Of a stretch of 64,000 bases of DNA, positions 25,928 through 35,291 are shown one piece after another. The notes under the pieces were generated by a model that worked only from the letters and a program-made list of their open reading frames with translations, had not been told where the DNA came from and did not search any database. Origin of the DNA: Lactiplantibacillus nangangensis (lineage in GTDB: Bacteria; Bacillota; Bacilli; Lactobacillales; Lactobacillaceae). The position numbers and the translations under genes are program-made. The stretch lies in contig NZ_BJDI01000005.1 in NCBI RefSeq assembly GCF_005405065.1, forward strand, positions 18,297 to 82,296, read 5' to 3'. Within the stretch, counting starts at the first letter, position 1; each line of letters begins with the position of its first letter.

Positions 25928-27232
25928 ATGAAATTACGTAAAATAATGTTACTAGGAGCGGTTGCACTAGGCTTGACTGGTCTGGGCCTTGCAACTGGAC
26001 CAACAACTGTCAACGCCGCTTCATCGAGCGCGAACAGCACGCGTACCGCTATTTCGATTGACGGGCAATTTTCAGACTGGGCCGGTGTGCCTTTGACGTC
26101 TGGCTATAGTGGGTCAACGGCATTGGTCGACAATGGTCGTTATCTGAATGTGTATGTCAAAATGAAAAGCGGACAAGGAGATGTGCCAGCGCATGGCGAT
26201 TATGCCTTTTCAATCGATGGAAAAACAATACATGCTTGGTTAAGTAATACTAAGGTTGCTAGTGGCAAAACACAGGCTGTTACGGTGACAGGTGGCGATT
26301 ACCCTGACGGTACCCAGTATGGGATCGTTGGTAATGGTTATGTCATGAATGACGGTAAAAATAATTACGGTGAATTCAGAATTAATTTGAAGTCATACGG
26401 ACTTAACGGCACAGTCGTTGGTAAGCAAGCTTCTGTAACGAACCCCAATATTGGGAATACTGCGACTACAACGATTACTAATATGGGTAACCATGGCGGT
26501 GGCAGTAGCAGTACTGCAACGAGTAGTAGTACCACCAGCTCAGTAAGTAGTAGTTCTGCAAGTAATAGCAGTACCACTAGTTCAAGCACCAGCGCAGCCG
26601 GTGTAATTAGTGGTAAGGCGGATTCAAGCTCTAAAGCGACTACGACGACTAGTGCCAATGCTAATAATGATAATGATAACTTGAATATTGTCATTGACGG
26701 TAAGTTTAACGATTGGAAAAATGTGACACTAACTGAAGGCTATGACGGTTATACTGCAATGGTTAGTGACGGCAACTACGTTTATGTTTACGTCAAAATG
26801 AAGTATGGTCAAGTCCCAGGTTATGGGGATTATAACTTTGATATCAGTGGTAAAAAAGTCTATGTTTGGTCTGATAATATTCCAAGTAGCCAAAATGAGG
26901 GTGATGTGAAGGCTGTAAGCTTTACCGGCGGTGACTATAACGAAGGGCATCAATATGGTGACGTTGGGACTGGCTATGTTGCTCAAAGCGGGGGACATAG
27001 CATTGCCGAATTCAAAGTCGATATCAGTAAGTTTGGCGTTTCTTCGATGACTGGTCAAACGATTACAATGTATAATCCCAACATCGGTAATGAAAAGGTT
27101 ACAGTCGCCGGTGGGTCAACTGGCCCAATCCTAATTTCTGGGATTGGTGTTGTAATTGTTGGTTTTGGTTACTATAAGTTACGTAAAGCTGGTTTGTTAA
27201 CGCGTAAAGGGCGTCGAACTAGCGGCAAGTAA
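25928..27232 (+). CDS. Secreted protein with two CBM9-like domains and Firmicu-CTERM-type anchor
   Basis: A 434-residue exported protein. A signal peptide (residues 1-31) is followed by two homologous domains (about 38-190 and 253-395), each opening with the IDGxFxDW signature of the CBM9-like carbohydrate-binding fold and ending with NPNIGN. A Ser/Thr-rich linker separates them. The C terminus has no LPxTG. Instead GGSTGPILISG, one membrane helix and a basic tail (KGRRTSGK) form a sorting signal of the Firmicu-CTERM kind, the proposed substrate tag of XrtG. The xrtG gene follows 47 bases later. The RBS is GGAGGGG, somewhat distant from the ATG. Confidence 0.82.
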   Translation: MKLRKIMLLGAVALGLTGLGLATGPTTVNAASSSANSTRTAISIDGQFSDWAGVPLTSGYSGSTALVDNGRYLNVYVKMKSGQGDVPAHGDYAFSIDGKTIHAWLSNTKVASGKTQAVTVTGGDYPDGTQYGIVGNGYVMNDGKNNYGEFRINLKSYGLNGTVVGKQASVTNPNIGNTATTTITNMGNHGGGSSSTATSSSTTSSVSSSSASNSSTTSSSTSAAGVISGKADSSSKATTTTSANANNDNDNLNIVIDGKFNDWKNVTLTEGYDGYTAMVSDGNYVYVYVKMKYGQVPGYGDYNFDISGKKVYVWSDNIPSSQNEGDVKAVSFTGGDYNEGHQYGDVGTGYVAQSGGHSIAEFKVDISKFGVSSMTGQTITMYNPNIGNEKVTVAGGSTGPILISGIGVVIVGFGYYKLRKAGLLTRKGRRTSGK

Positions 27233-27279
27233 GATAAGATTACGATCTTTAATAAGTTAATTATATAGGACTGATTTAA

Positions 27280-27879
27280 ATGAACGTCTATATCCTACTC
27301 GGAACTGTAGGATGGCTGTACGTCCTGTCAGTGCTAAAGCGAGCCCAGCTATCCGCCTTCTTTTTCATTATTGGGAGTGCTGGACTTTTCTTTATCCTTT
27401 CAGCCATCAGTCGTCCATATTGGGTTTGGTTTTTTACTCACGCGGTCATTCACGGGGTGGCCTTATTCAACGATTTAACTAACTGGTGTACGATCACGTT
27501 CAAAAATGGTCTTGTTTATATTATAAATGGCAATAATCCAGTCATGATGTCGATTGATTACGAATGTTCGGGGATTATTGAAACTTGTGCTTTTGTGGCA
27601 TTAGTGGCCTTTTTCCCGATGTATGAACGTAAGGAAAAAGTTTTTTATGCGGCGTTTGGGATTCTTTACATCTACTTGATTAATGTACTGCGATTAGTAG
27701 TTGTCATTGCCATCGTTCATTTTGGTGGCGGGCAAACATTTTTCTTGGCGCATTCAGTGATTGGACGACTGCTTTTCTATGTTTTAGTCATTGCGCTATA
27801 TTATAATGTCTTCACGTATTCACAGCTGGCACGTGGCATCTATCGAGAGTTTTTAGATCGGAGGCACAGTAAATCTTGA
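27280..27879 (+). CDS. xrtG: Exosortase/archaeosortase family protein XrtG
   Basis: A 199-residue multi-pass protein. The exosortase catalytic triad is visible: Cys96 in DYECSGIIE, Arg138 in NVLRL and His158 in FLAHSVIGR. Exosortases are membrane transpeptidase-like enzymes that cut C-terminal sorting tags. XrtG is the Gram-positive branch, normally found with a GT2 glycosyltransferase, a PTPS-related protein and a large membrane protein, all of which follow here. The stop overlaps the next start (TGATG). The likely substrate is the protein encoded just upstream. Confidence 0.88.
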   Translation: MNVYILLGTVGWLYVLSVLKRAQLSAFFFIIGSAGLFFILSAISRPYWVWFFTHAVIHGVALFNDLTNWCTITFKNGLVYIINGNNPVMMSIDYECSGIIETCAFVALVAFFPMYERKEKVFYAAFGILYIYLINVLRLVVVIAIVHFGGGQTFFLAHSVIGRLLFYVLVIALYYNVFTYSQLARGIYREFLDRRHSKS

Positions 27880-29234
27880 TGTACTGGATTAATCTAGCAC
27901 TGACTAGGATGGGCTTCTGGATTACTTGGGCGTTAATACCGATTGTCGTTGAAATTATTCCAGCAATTATTTCGACCATTAAATTATTGCGAATGCATAA
28001 GCATGAAGCTAAGTTGACACCTCCAGGTAAGTGGCCATGGGTAACGATTATTGTGCCAGTTTATAATTCAGAAGATACACTTTTTGCGTGTATCGAGTCG
28101 ATTAATAATCAAACTTATCCTAAAAATGCGATGCAAATCGTTTTGGCTAACAATCAAAGTACTGATGATAGTTTCGGTGCTTATGCCCGGGCTCAGAATA
28201 CTTTTCCAGAGTTGATTTTGCGCTATGTTAATACGGATAAGGGAAAAGCCCGTGCTTTAAATACAGCAATTTATGAAAGTATTGGGACTTATGTCATTAA
28301 TATCGATAGTGATGGCTTATTGGAACCTAATGCGGTCAAAAACATGGTGTTACGTTTTGAAAATGATTTGAGCATTGCGGCAATGACCGGTTCAATTTTA
28401 CCTAAGCGCGATATGATTCAAAATGTTTCTGGTTGGTGGCACCGGATATTGGCTAAGAATGAATATTATGAATATGCCCAAGCGTTTTTGTCTGGACGAA
28501 CGATGGAATCGTCACGTGATCAATTGTTTACAATGTCAGGTGCCTTTTCAGCTTTTCGCCGTGAAATTCTAATGGAAACCTTTTTGTATGATATTGATAC
28601 GATTGGTGAAGATACGGATATGACCTTTCAAATTCGGACACGGCTAGGCAAAAAGGTGGTCATTTGCGCGGATGCGATTTTTTATGTGGAACCGATTTCT
28701 GGGCTTTCTGAGCTCTATCGTCAGCGGCAACGTTGGCAACGTGGTGAAATGGAAGTTAGTCAAACTTATATGTCGCAGTCAGCCAGTCTGAAGCGGTTTT
28801 TTGATAACTTTTTAATTCGGCGAATGATGATTGACCATACGTTTAGCTTTCCACGGATGATTTGGACATTCGCTAGTTTTGTCTTAGTTGTTTTTGGCTA
28901 TTCACCTTTAATTTTGGGGTTGTCATATCTCTTAATTTACGTGTTATATGTTTTTGTTGCCGTGATCAATTATCTAAGTGTCGGGGCGATTTTACAGAAA
29001 TATCCAACCGAACGTCAGTACTATATGCATCTTTGGTGGGTAACATTGACACTGCCAATCTATATGTTTATTTGTTCATGGATTCGTTTGATTGGTATTA
29101 TCAATGCCATGACGACTAAGGCTTCATGGAAAATGCTTGGCTTTAATCAAGAAATGTCTCAATTGGTTAGTGTGGTTCGCGATGATATTAGGACAATTCG
29201 AGAACAACACCGACGCGACAAGGAAGGAAAATGA
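27879..29234 (+). CDS. XrtG-associated processive GT2 glycosyltransferase
   Basis: A 451-residue membrane glycosyltransferase. An N-terminal helix precedes the GT-A domain with IIVPVYNSEDTL, the metal-binding DSD in NIDSDGLLEP, the catalytic ED in IGEDTDMTF and the QRQRW processivity motif. Three or four membrane helices follow near the C terminus. This is the layout of cellulose/hyaluronan synthase-like enzymes that polymerise and extrude a glycan. ATG at 27879 overlaps the xrtG stop. TTG at 27876 is an alternative, and GGAGG lies upstream at 27860-27864. No PilZ domain is fused. Confidence 0.87.
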   Translation: MYWINLALTRMGFWITWALIPIVVEIIPAIISTIKLLRMHKHEAKLTPPGKWPWVTIIVPVYNSEDTLFACIESINNQTYPKNAMQIVLANNQSTDDSFGAYARAQNTFPELILRYVNTDKGKARALNTAIYESIGTYVINIDSDGLLEPNAVKNMVLRFENDLSIAAMTGSILPKRDMIQNVSGWWHRILAKNEYYEYAQAFLSGRTMESSRDQLFTMSGAFSAFRREILMETFLYDIDTIGEDTDMTFQIRTRLGKKVVICADAIFYVEPISGLSELYRQRQRWQRGEMEVSQTYMSQSASLKRFFDNFLIRRMMIDHTFSFPRMIWTFASFVLVVFGYSPLILGLSYLLIYVLYVFVAVINYLSVGAILQKYPTERQYYMHLWWVTLTLPIYMFICSWIRLIGIINAMTTKASWKMLGFNQEMSQLVSVVRDDIRTIREQHRRDKEGK

Positions 29235-29236
29235 GC

Positions 29237-29665
29237 ATGCAGAAGCAACGTTCTTATAAAATTAAATCATATGTAAATGCTAGTCACGCGGTACGGTGGA
29301 AGTCAGGAACTGGTAAAAAGCATAATCATACTTGGGAGATTGTTTGTGAGTTACATGTCTTTGAAGGGATGGTTTCCTTTTTTGATATTGAAAAGTCGCT
29401 AAATGAAGCGATTGATGGCTTGTCCGGTAAGTTTTTGAATGATCTACCTGAATTTAAAGTGATTAATCCAACGGTCGAAAATGTCACTGAATATTTATTT
29501 GATAAAGTCGATGGTATTTTACGCCAAAATAATGCCGTTCTCTTGCGGATTGAAGTTAGTGATTCCCCAACACGTTCATTCTGTATTGATGTTACCGAGC
29601 GAAAATTTCCATCTGAATCACAGGTTGCAGCCAAATTGAAACAACAGGAAGCATCCAATGCGTAG
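29237..29665 (+). CDS. XrtG-associated 6-pyruvoyl-tetrahydropterin synthase-like protein
   Basis: About 142 residues with the PTPS/QueD fold. The zinc-type histidines are present as NASHAVRW and KHNHTWEI, and the family glutamate region lies near the C terminus (LLRIEVSDSPTRSF). In XrtG loci a diverged PTPS-like protein of this kind is a regular companion of unknown role, so classical pterin or queuosine synthesis should not be assumed. ATG 29237 lies eight bases after GGAAGG. ATG 29231 is also possible and would overlap the glycosyltransferase stop. Its own stop overlaps the next gene. Confidence 0.8.
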   Translation: MQKQRSYKIKSYVNASHAVRWKSGTGKKHNHTWEIVCELHVFEGMVSFFDIEKSLNEAIDGLSGKFLNDLPEFKVINPTVENVTEYLFDKVDGILRQNNAVLLRIEVSDSPTRSFCIDVTERKFPSESQVAAKLKQQEASNA

Positions 29666-31244
29666 GTTTTATAATTTCAGTCATGGGGTGATCAATCTTT
29701 TTTGGCGGTTATTATTTTATCTGATGCTCTTTTTTGCACTGACCTCTCCGAATATTATTATCGGAGATAATGCGACCTTTGGGACGAGTACGACGATGGT
29801 GACCACCGGTTTAGTGCTTACTATTGTTGCTATCTGTGTCATGATTTATGCGTATCCTGGCATACGTGCTTGGTTTTACAAGGTATTCGTGACCCGAAAA
29901 TTGATGACCGGTAGTCTGATGTTGGTTGCAATTTTAATCTTGCAAATTCTTTTTATTTATTTTGTCCATCCAAATAGTGGGTTTGACTCTGGGATGTTGG
30001 TACACGCGGCGACTGATAAGACAAGTGCTTGGGATCAAGATATTACGTCTTACTTTAGTTTGAACCAAAACAACTTGCCAATCATGTTATTTATGCACTG
30101 GTTATCGGTTAGTTTTCATCAAACGCAGTGAATCTTTTTTGATTATGTTACGTTGTTATTTGTTGACCTTTCGGCAGTGCTTAATTTGTTATCGGTGTAC
30201 GTTGTAAGGCGGCGTGCACTGGGGGTGGCCATTTATATGACTTGTGGTTGGTTGGCCGTTTTTCCAAGTATTATCATGCCTTACACAGATGCATGGGTCT
30301 TACCACTGGTTTCATTGTTCATGTTGTGTTATTTCACAATGCGGAGCGACAAGATGCCATTTGGATTTCAGGCAGCGGCAGCGGTCGGATTTGGCGTCAG
30401 TGTCGTTTTGACTTATTTCATGAAGCCATCATCAATTATTCCAGTCATCGCGATCGTAATTGTTGAGTTTTTGGCCTGGATGGTGCAGAAGCGCCATTTT
30501 ACAGCATACCGAGTTTTTCTAACCTTGGCTTTATCTGTTTTGATTGTTGACAGTGCGAGTGAAACATACAAAGTTGTTCATCAAAAAGTTGAATCACAGA
30601 CCTATTTAAAAATTGATAAGTCGCTATCGATTCCAGCAATTCATTTTATGGCGATGGGGGTCTATGATCAGGGTGGTTATAGTTGGCGGCAAGCACTTGC
30701 GATGGTTTACTTGCCGACTGAAAAGCAAAAAACAGATTATTCTGTAAAAATGCTCAAGAAGCGGCTAAAAAAGTTGGGTCCCTTGGGTTATGCCAAATTT
30801 CTTGTTATGAAGCAGCGTAACAACACTGCTGATGGGACTTTTGGCTGGTTGAAGGAAGGACATTTCTTTCTTGATAACCAGAAGCCAAAGCAAAACGGAA
30901 TTACCAATCAATTGAAAAATTATATTTACTTATATGGTGAACATATTGCTGACTTTAGATTTGCTGCCCAATTCTGGTGGATTACCTTACTAGTCATTAT
31001 TGCATTGGGATTTGGACCACGGCAAAATCTGATTCAGGTCCTACGATTATCAATGGTCGGTGGTTTTATGTTTTTGCTCTTATTTGAAGGTGGCCGGAGT
31101 CGCTATTTGATCCAGTACCTACCTTGTTTGCTATTACTCAGTATATTTTCTTTTGAACGGGTGGTGGCAAATATGAAGCGACTGTTTGGCTGGTATGATC
31201 GTGAATTAGAAAAAGATACTGCCAAATTTTCAGAAAATAGTTAG
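29658..31244 (+). pseudogene. XrtG-associated polytopic membrane protein interrupted by an in-frame TGA
   Basis: Two open stretches, 29658-30128 and from 30132 to 31244, lie in the same frame and are separated only by TGA at 30129-30131. Read through, the product is about 528 residues with roughly a dozen membrane helices. It resembles the large integral membrane protein that normally closes XrtG loci (GT-C-like architecture). The residue at the stop falls between SFHQTQ and IFFDYVTL, where TGG (Trp) would restore the protein by one base change. It is either a recent nonsense mutation or a sequencing error. A possible restart ATG at 30153 would miss the first 165 residues. Confidence 0.82.
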
Positions 31245-31257
31245 TCATTATAAGTTG

Positions 31258-31292
31258 AGGTGTTTGGTTTAATAAAACCGAATGCCTTTTTT
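31258..31292 (+). terminator. Rho-independent terminator of the XrtG operon
   Basis: Stem GGTGTTTGGTTT / AAAACCGAATGCC followed by TTTTTT. Confidence 0.75.
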
Positions 31293-31538
31293 AGTCCCGT
31301 GAGATTGTTAGTTAACCGTCCAATCGTGAGTGTCGCTTTCCTTCTACTCTTGAGGTTAGTTAGGTAATATAGGCTTGCGGCGCGGTTTATCAGCCACTAC
31401 AATGGCAGTGGTCTTACCAATCAAATTTCATCATTTTAAATAATTATTGTGTTTGCTTTATTTTCTCACAGGTGGCAGGTAAAATGTGGTTATGGAAATA
31501 AGTTCGAACAAATTTCTGATTTATATTCGTAGTAATAA

Positions 31539-31553
31539 TTGTAAGCGTCAACA
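31539..31553. promoter_or_regulatory. cre site (CcpA) upstream of the PTS gene
   Basis: TTGTAAGCGTCAACA fits the WTGNAANCGNWNNCW consensus with one mismatch and lies 22 bases before the ATG of the PTS protein. Carbon catabolite repression is expected. Confidence 0.6.
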
Positions 31554-31574
31554 TAACGCTGGGGAGGGTTAAAA

Positions 31575-33566
31575 ATGGCAGCAAAGTTAGTTCAAACAAC
31601 CGTGACAGCGCCAGTTGCTGGTGAATTATTGCCGCTAAGCGCGATTCATGATCCAGTCTTTTCAAAAGGCTTGATGGGAAAAGGCTTTGGCATTGAACCA
31701 AGTGACGGCAAGATTGTCGCACCCGTGAGTGGGGAAATCACGATGATTGCGACGACCAAGCATGCAATCGGCTTGAAAACAATCAATGGGATGGAAGTTC
31801 TGTTACATTTAGGCATCGATACAGTCGAGTTGGGTGGTAAGCCTTACCAGATACTCGTTAAGATGGGCACCAAAGTTACGGCTGGGCAAGAATTAGCCAT
31901 TATGGATTTAGCCGGCATTAAAAAGGCTGGTAAGCCAGTAACCGTCATGACGGTTATCACAAACAGTGCCGCGAACAACTATCAACTCTTTTTAAATGAG
32001 TTGGATCAGTTGGTTGAAGCTGGTGATTCGGTCGCAATGGTAACCGGTGAAGGTGCGGATGCCATGCCGGCTAAACCTGCGACGAAGGTTGGTAAGGGCA
32101 AGTATGATCAACTCGCACATGACATCATCGAAAACGTTGGCGGACCCGAAAACGTCAATAGTTTAATTCATTGTATTACGCGCCTGCGTTTTTATTTAAA
32201 AGATGAAAGTGTTGCGAATACGGCAGTCATCAGCGACTTAGATGGTGTGATCGACGTGACTAAGGGGAGCGGCCAATATCAGGTTGTGATTGGTCCCGCC
32301 GTCAATGACGTCTATGACGCGGTGATTGGCCAACTTGGCCCACAGTTTAGTGATGATGCCGCGACTAAGAAAGCTGTAGCTGAAACGAGTGCTGCGGCGA
32401 ATAAACCACACTATGGTTTCTGGGGCACGATTCAGCATGGTTTTAGTGGCATTATCGGTGTCATGACTGCTTCCATGATTCCCGTCATTGGAATTTTAGC
32501 TGGCTCAGGGATTCTTAAAGGAATTCTGGCAGCCTTGACTGGATTCAAAGTTTTAAGCGCAACAAGCGGCACATACATGGTCCTGAATGCGATTGGTGAT
32601 GCGACTTTCTACTTCTTACCGGTTATTCTAGGTTTCACGGCGGCGAAAAAGTTGGGGTCTGATCCAATTGTACTGGCAATCGTTGGTGGGGTCTTGATCT
32701 ATCCACAAATTATTGGGGCAGCTGGAAAAGCGGCGACGGCCCAGATTGCGTTTTTCGGTATTCCGACCCATTTGGTTTCGTATTCGGCTTCAGTTTTCCC
32801 AATTATTGTGGCCGCCTGGTTGGGGGCTTACGTTGAGAAGTTCTTGAAGAAAGTCGTGCCACTGTACCTGCGGAGCGTCTTTATTCCAATTTTAGAAGCA
32901 TTGATCCTAAGTGTCATCGTGCTCGTTGGTGTTGGCCCGGTGATTACGATGATCAGTAAAGGCTTAGCAGATGGGATTGTCTCGATCTACAACTTCAGTC
33001 CAGCACTGTCCGGCTTCGTCATCGGTGGCTTGTATCAAACGATGGTTATTTTCGGGCTGCACTGGGGACTTATTCCAATCGTCATCAACGATATTGCGAC
33101 GAATGGGCATAGTTACCTGAATGCGATCCTCTCAATCACGATGGTGGCTCAAGGTGGGGCCGTTTTAGCGGTCTTCCTCAAGTCTAAAGATAAGAAGCTT
33201 AAAGAAATTTCATTGGCGGCCGCTGTTTCAGCGTTTTGCGGGGTCACTGAGCCCGCACTATACGGGGTCAATTTGAAATACAAACGGGTCTTCGTTTGGG
33301 CTAGTATCGGAAGTGCCTTTGGAGGGTTAATTACTGGTCTACTGCGGGTCAACAACTATGCGCTATCCGGTTCCTTGATTGGGTTCCCAGCGTTTATCAC
33401 GCCCGGCGTCGGAATTGGCAGTAACTTCTATGGCTATCTGATTTCACACTACGGCACGTTACTCATCTCAACCGTCTTAGTTTTCTTATTCGGTTTCTCT
33501 GATAAAATGTTAGCTAAAAATAAAGCCAAAGCTAAGACTGATCAATTAGAGTCAGTCACGGAATAG
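31575..33566 (+). CDS. PTS EIIABC transporter, glucose/beta-glucoside superfamily
   Basis: A 663-residue PTS permease with the order A-B-C. The EIIA domain has the two active-site histidines His63 (TTKHAIG) and His78 (LLHLGIDTV). The EIIB domain has phospho-cysteine Cys200 (LIHCITRLRF). The EIIC domain, about residues 285-645, has roughly ten membrane helices and the GVTEPALYGVNLKYKR motif. The EIIC resembles beta-glucoside/sucrose/trehalose carriers, whose usual order is B-C-A, so an N-terminal EIIA is notable. No glycosidase or antiterminator is adjacent. The start follows GGGGAGGG and a cre site. Confidence 0.92.
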   Translation: MAAKLVQTTVTAPVAGELLPLSAIHDPVFSKGLMGKGFGIEPSDGKIVAPVSGEITMIATTKHAIGLKTINGMEVLLHLGIDTVELGGKPYQILVKMGTKVTAGQELAIMDLAGIKKAGKPVTVMTVITNSAANNYQLFLNELDQLVEAGDSVAMVTGEGADAMPAKPATKVGKGKYDQLAHDIIENVGGPENVNSLIHCITRLRFYLKDESVANTAVISDLDGVIDVTKGSGQYQVVIGPAVNDVYDAVIGQLGPQFSDDAATKKAVAETSAAANKPHYGFWGTIQHGFSGIIGVMTASMIPVIGILAGSGILKGILAALTGFKVLSATSGTYMVLNAIGDATFYFLPVILGFTAAKKLGSDPIVLAIVGGVLIYPQIIGAAGKAATAQIAFFGIPTHLVSYSASVFPIIVAAWLGAYVEKFLKKVVPLYLRSVFIPILEALILSVIVLVGVGPVITMISKGLADGIVSIYNFSPALSGFVIGGLYQTMVIFGLHWGLIPIVINDIATNGHSYLNAILSITMVAQGGAVLAVFLKSKDKKLKEISLAAAVSAFCGVTEPALYGVNLKYKRVFVWASIGSAFGGLITGLLRVNNYALSGSLIGFPAFITPGVGIGSNFYGYLISHYGTLLISTVLVFLFGFSDKMLAKNKAKAKTDQLESVTE

Positions 33567-33681
33567 CTTGGTGCAGACTAAAGCAGCGTCCAAATGGGCG
33601 CTGCTTTTTGGCAATGGCTATTTACACAATGAACGGTCATTCTGCGTTAAGATAAACTTATGTAGAAAGGATGATGTGTTG

Positions 33682-34827
33682 ATGTCAGTATTTAGTGAAG
33701 CCGAAAAGATTAAAATTTTTGCCGATTTAGTTCAGATCAAATCAGTCAATGATGATGAAACCGAAGTTGCACAATATTTACAACGGTTGTTTGCGGCGCA
33801 TGGGATTAAGGCGGATTTAATGCCACTAAGCGCTACCCGGAGTAATTTAGTTGCCGAAATTGGGACCGCTGGACCAGTTCTGGGGATTTCTGGGCATATG
33901 GATGTCGTGACACCAGGCGACATCGAGCAGTGGGATTCGGATCCATTTAAGCTGACGGAAAAGGCTGGCAAACTCTACGGACGTGGCGCGACCGATATGA
34001 AGTCTGGTTTAGCGGCGATGGTGATTGCGATGATTGAAATCAACGCGGCTAAGACGCTGACTAATGGGCGAATTCGGTTGATGGCGACCGTGGCTGAAGA
34101 AGTCGGAGAGACCGGTTCGCAGAAGTTTTACGAAGCGGGCACGATGCAAGATGTCGATGCTTTGCTGATTGGCGAACCTTCCGGCTACAATATTGCGTTT
34201 GCCCACAAAGGGTCGATCGACGTGCGCATCCAATCAACTGGGAAAGCCGCGCATAGCTCGATGCCGGAACAAGGGTATAATGCGCTGGATCCGTTACTCG
34301 ATTTGCTCAACCAAGCGAACCACGCTTTTCGGGACAGTGATCGGCATAGCGATTTACTTGGTGACCTCGTCTTTAACACAACCATTCTCAAGGGTGGCAA
34401 CCAGGTCAATTCCATTCCGGCCCAAGCGGAAACGGAGCTGAATATTCGGTCGATTCCTGAATACGACAACGCTGCGGCCATTGCGACCTTGCAAAAATTG
34501 GTCGACCAACAGAATGCAGCCGGAGCCCAGTTGGCTATGACGGTCTTCATGTCACAAGATCCGGTGCAGTCACCAAAAGACAGTAAGTTAAGTAACTTAG
34601 CCGCTAAAATTGGGTCAACTTATGCGGGCCAACCGATTCCAAAAGTGGCGATTCCCGCAGTGACGGATGCATCTAACTTATTGAAAGGTAAGTCACATGA
34701 TTTCCCATTCATCATGTTCGGTCCTGGCAATCAAACACCACATCAAGTTAATGAAAGTATCGATAAGCAAATGTATTTAGACTTTATCAAGTTGTATGAA
34801 GAACTCTTTGTCAGTTATTTGAACTAG
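33682..34827 (+). CDS. M20 family deacylase (ArgE/DapE type)
   Basis: A 381-residue zinc amidohydrolase. Metal ligands and catalytic residues are visible: GHMDVV (His, Asp), GRGATDMKSG (bridging Asp), EEVGETGSQ (catalytic and metal Glu), GEPSG, and a late His in TPHQVNES. The dimerisation domain lies between about residues 180 and 290. It could be succinyl-diaminopimelate desuccinylase or another N-acyl amino acid deacylase. The pathway cannot be set from context. ATG 33682 is preceded by AAAGG. In-frame GTG 33676 and TTG 33679 are alternatives. An intergenic repeat follows. Confidence 0.85.
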   Translation: MSVFSEAEKIKIFADLVQIKSVNDDETEVAQYLQRLFAAHGIKADLMPLSATRSNLVAEIGTAGPVLGISGHMDVVTPGDIEQWDSDPFKLTEKAGKLYGRGATDMKSGLAAMVIAMIEINAAKTLTNGRIRLMATVAEEVGETGSQKFYEAGTMQDVDALLIGEPSGYNIAFAHKGSIDVRIQSTGKAAHSSMPEQGYNALDPLLDLLNQANHAFRDSDRHSDLLGDLVFNTTILKGGNQVNSIPAQAETELNIRSIPEYDNAAAIATLQKLVDQQNAAGAQLAMTVFMSQDPVQSPKDSKLSNLAAKIGSTYAGQPIPKVAIPAVTDASNLLKGKSHDFPFIMFGPGNQTPHQVNESIDKQMYLDFIKLYEELFVSYLN

Positions 34828-34861
34828 CGGCGGACGTTATTAGTGACTGGTCGCTGATTGC

Positions 34862-35046
34862 CGCTTCCGGTTGTTGTTGATGACATGCGGTCGAGGGACC
34901 GGGCCAAGCCTGAGGAGCGTCTTGTCCCTCGCCCGGAAGCCTTGCTTAAACCGCAAGTCTCCCAGCCGGTCCGTGGTGTAAGACCGGAAAAACACCGGTC
35001 AAACGCCACCCACACGGCCGATGCCATCAACAACAACCTACAGCTA
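34862..35046 (+). repeat. 185-bp structured intergenic repeat, copy A
   Basis: Matches copy B at 43783-43967 over the same 185-base length with about 14 mismatches and no gap by eye. The ends pair: GGTTGTTGTTGATG near the left and CATCAACAACAACC near the right, extended by GCGGTCG/CGGCCG. Inside are a GAGGGAC...GTCCCTC stem and a GACCGG-N7-CCGGTC hairpin. It is clearly more GC-rich than its surroundings. No convincing ORF with a binding site was seen. A structured RNA or REP/BIME-like element is most likely. Confidence 0.8.
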
Positions 35047-35200
35047 GCTAATTGTTTTTAGTGGTTAGTCAGGCACTTAAATTTAGTGGCTTTGACTGAC
35101 GGAGCGATGAGCCACATGGATTCGTTTCAGGTATAACGAGCGCCAGTATTACAGGATTTACGCCAATTTTGGTGCTTTAGACCTTTAGCCTTAATAATAG

Positions 35201-35247
35201 AAAATAACTGTTCGAAATGGTCAACATTTCAGAACAGTTATTTTTTT
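35201..35247. terminator. Terminator between the repeat and the relB-like gene
   Basis: AATAACTGTTC pairs with GAACAGTTATT, with a T7 tail on the plus strand and a weaker one on the minus strand. It ends the minus-strand relB-like transcript and possibly the converging one. Confidence 0.75.
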
Positions 35248-35291
35248 GCACTTTATAGTGTTGATCAAACGTTTTAGTAAAACGGATGCGA

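Noticed and set aside
34858..35061. Small open frames inside the 185-bp repeats
   Set aside because: Both strands give frames in each copy, but none has a ribosome binding site, and conservation follows base pairing rather than codons.
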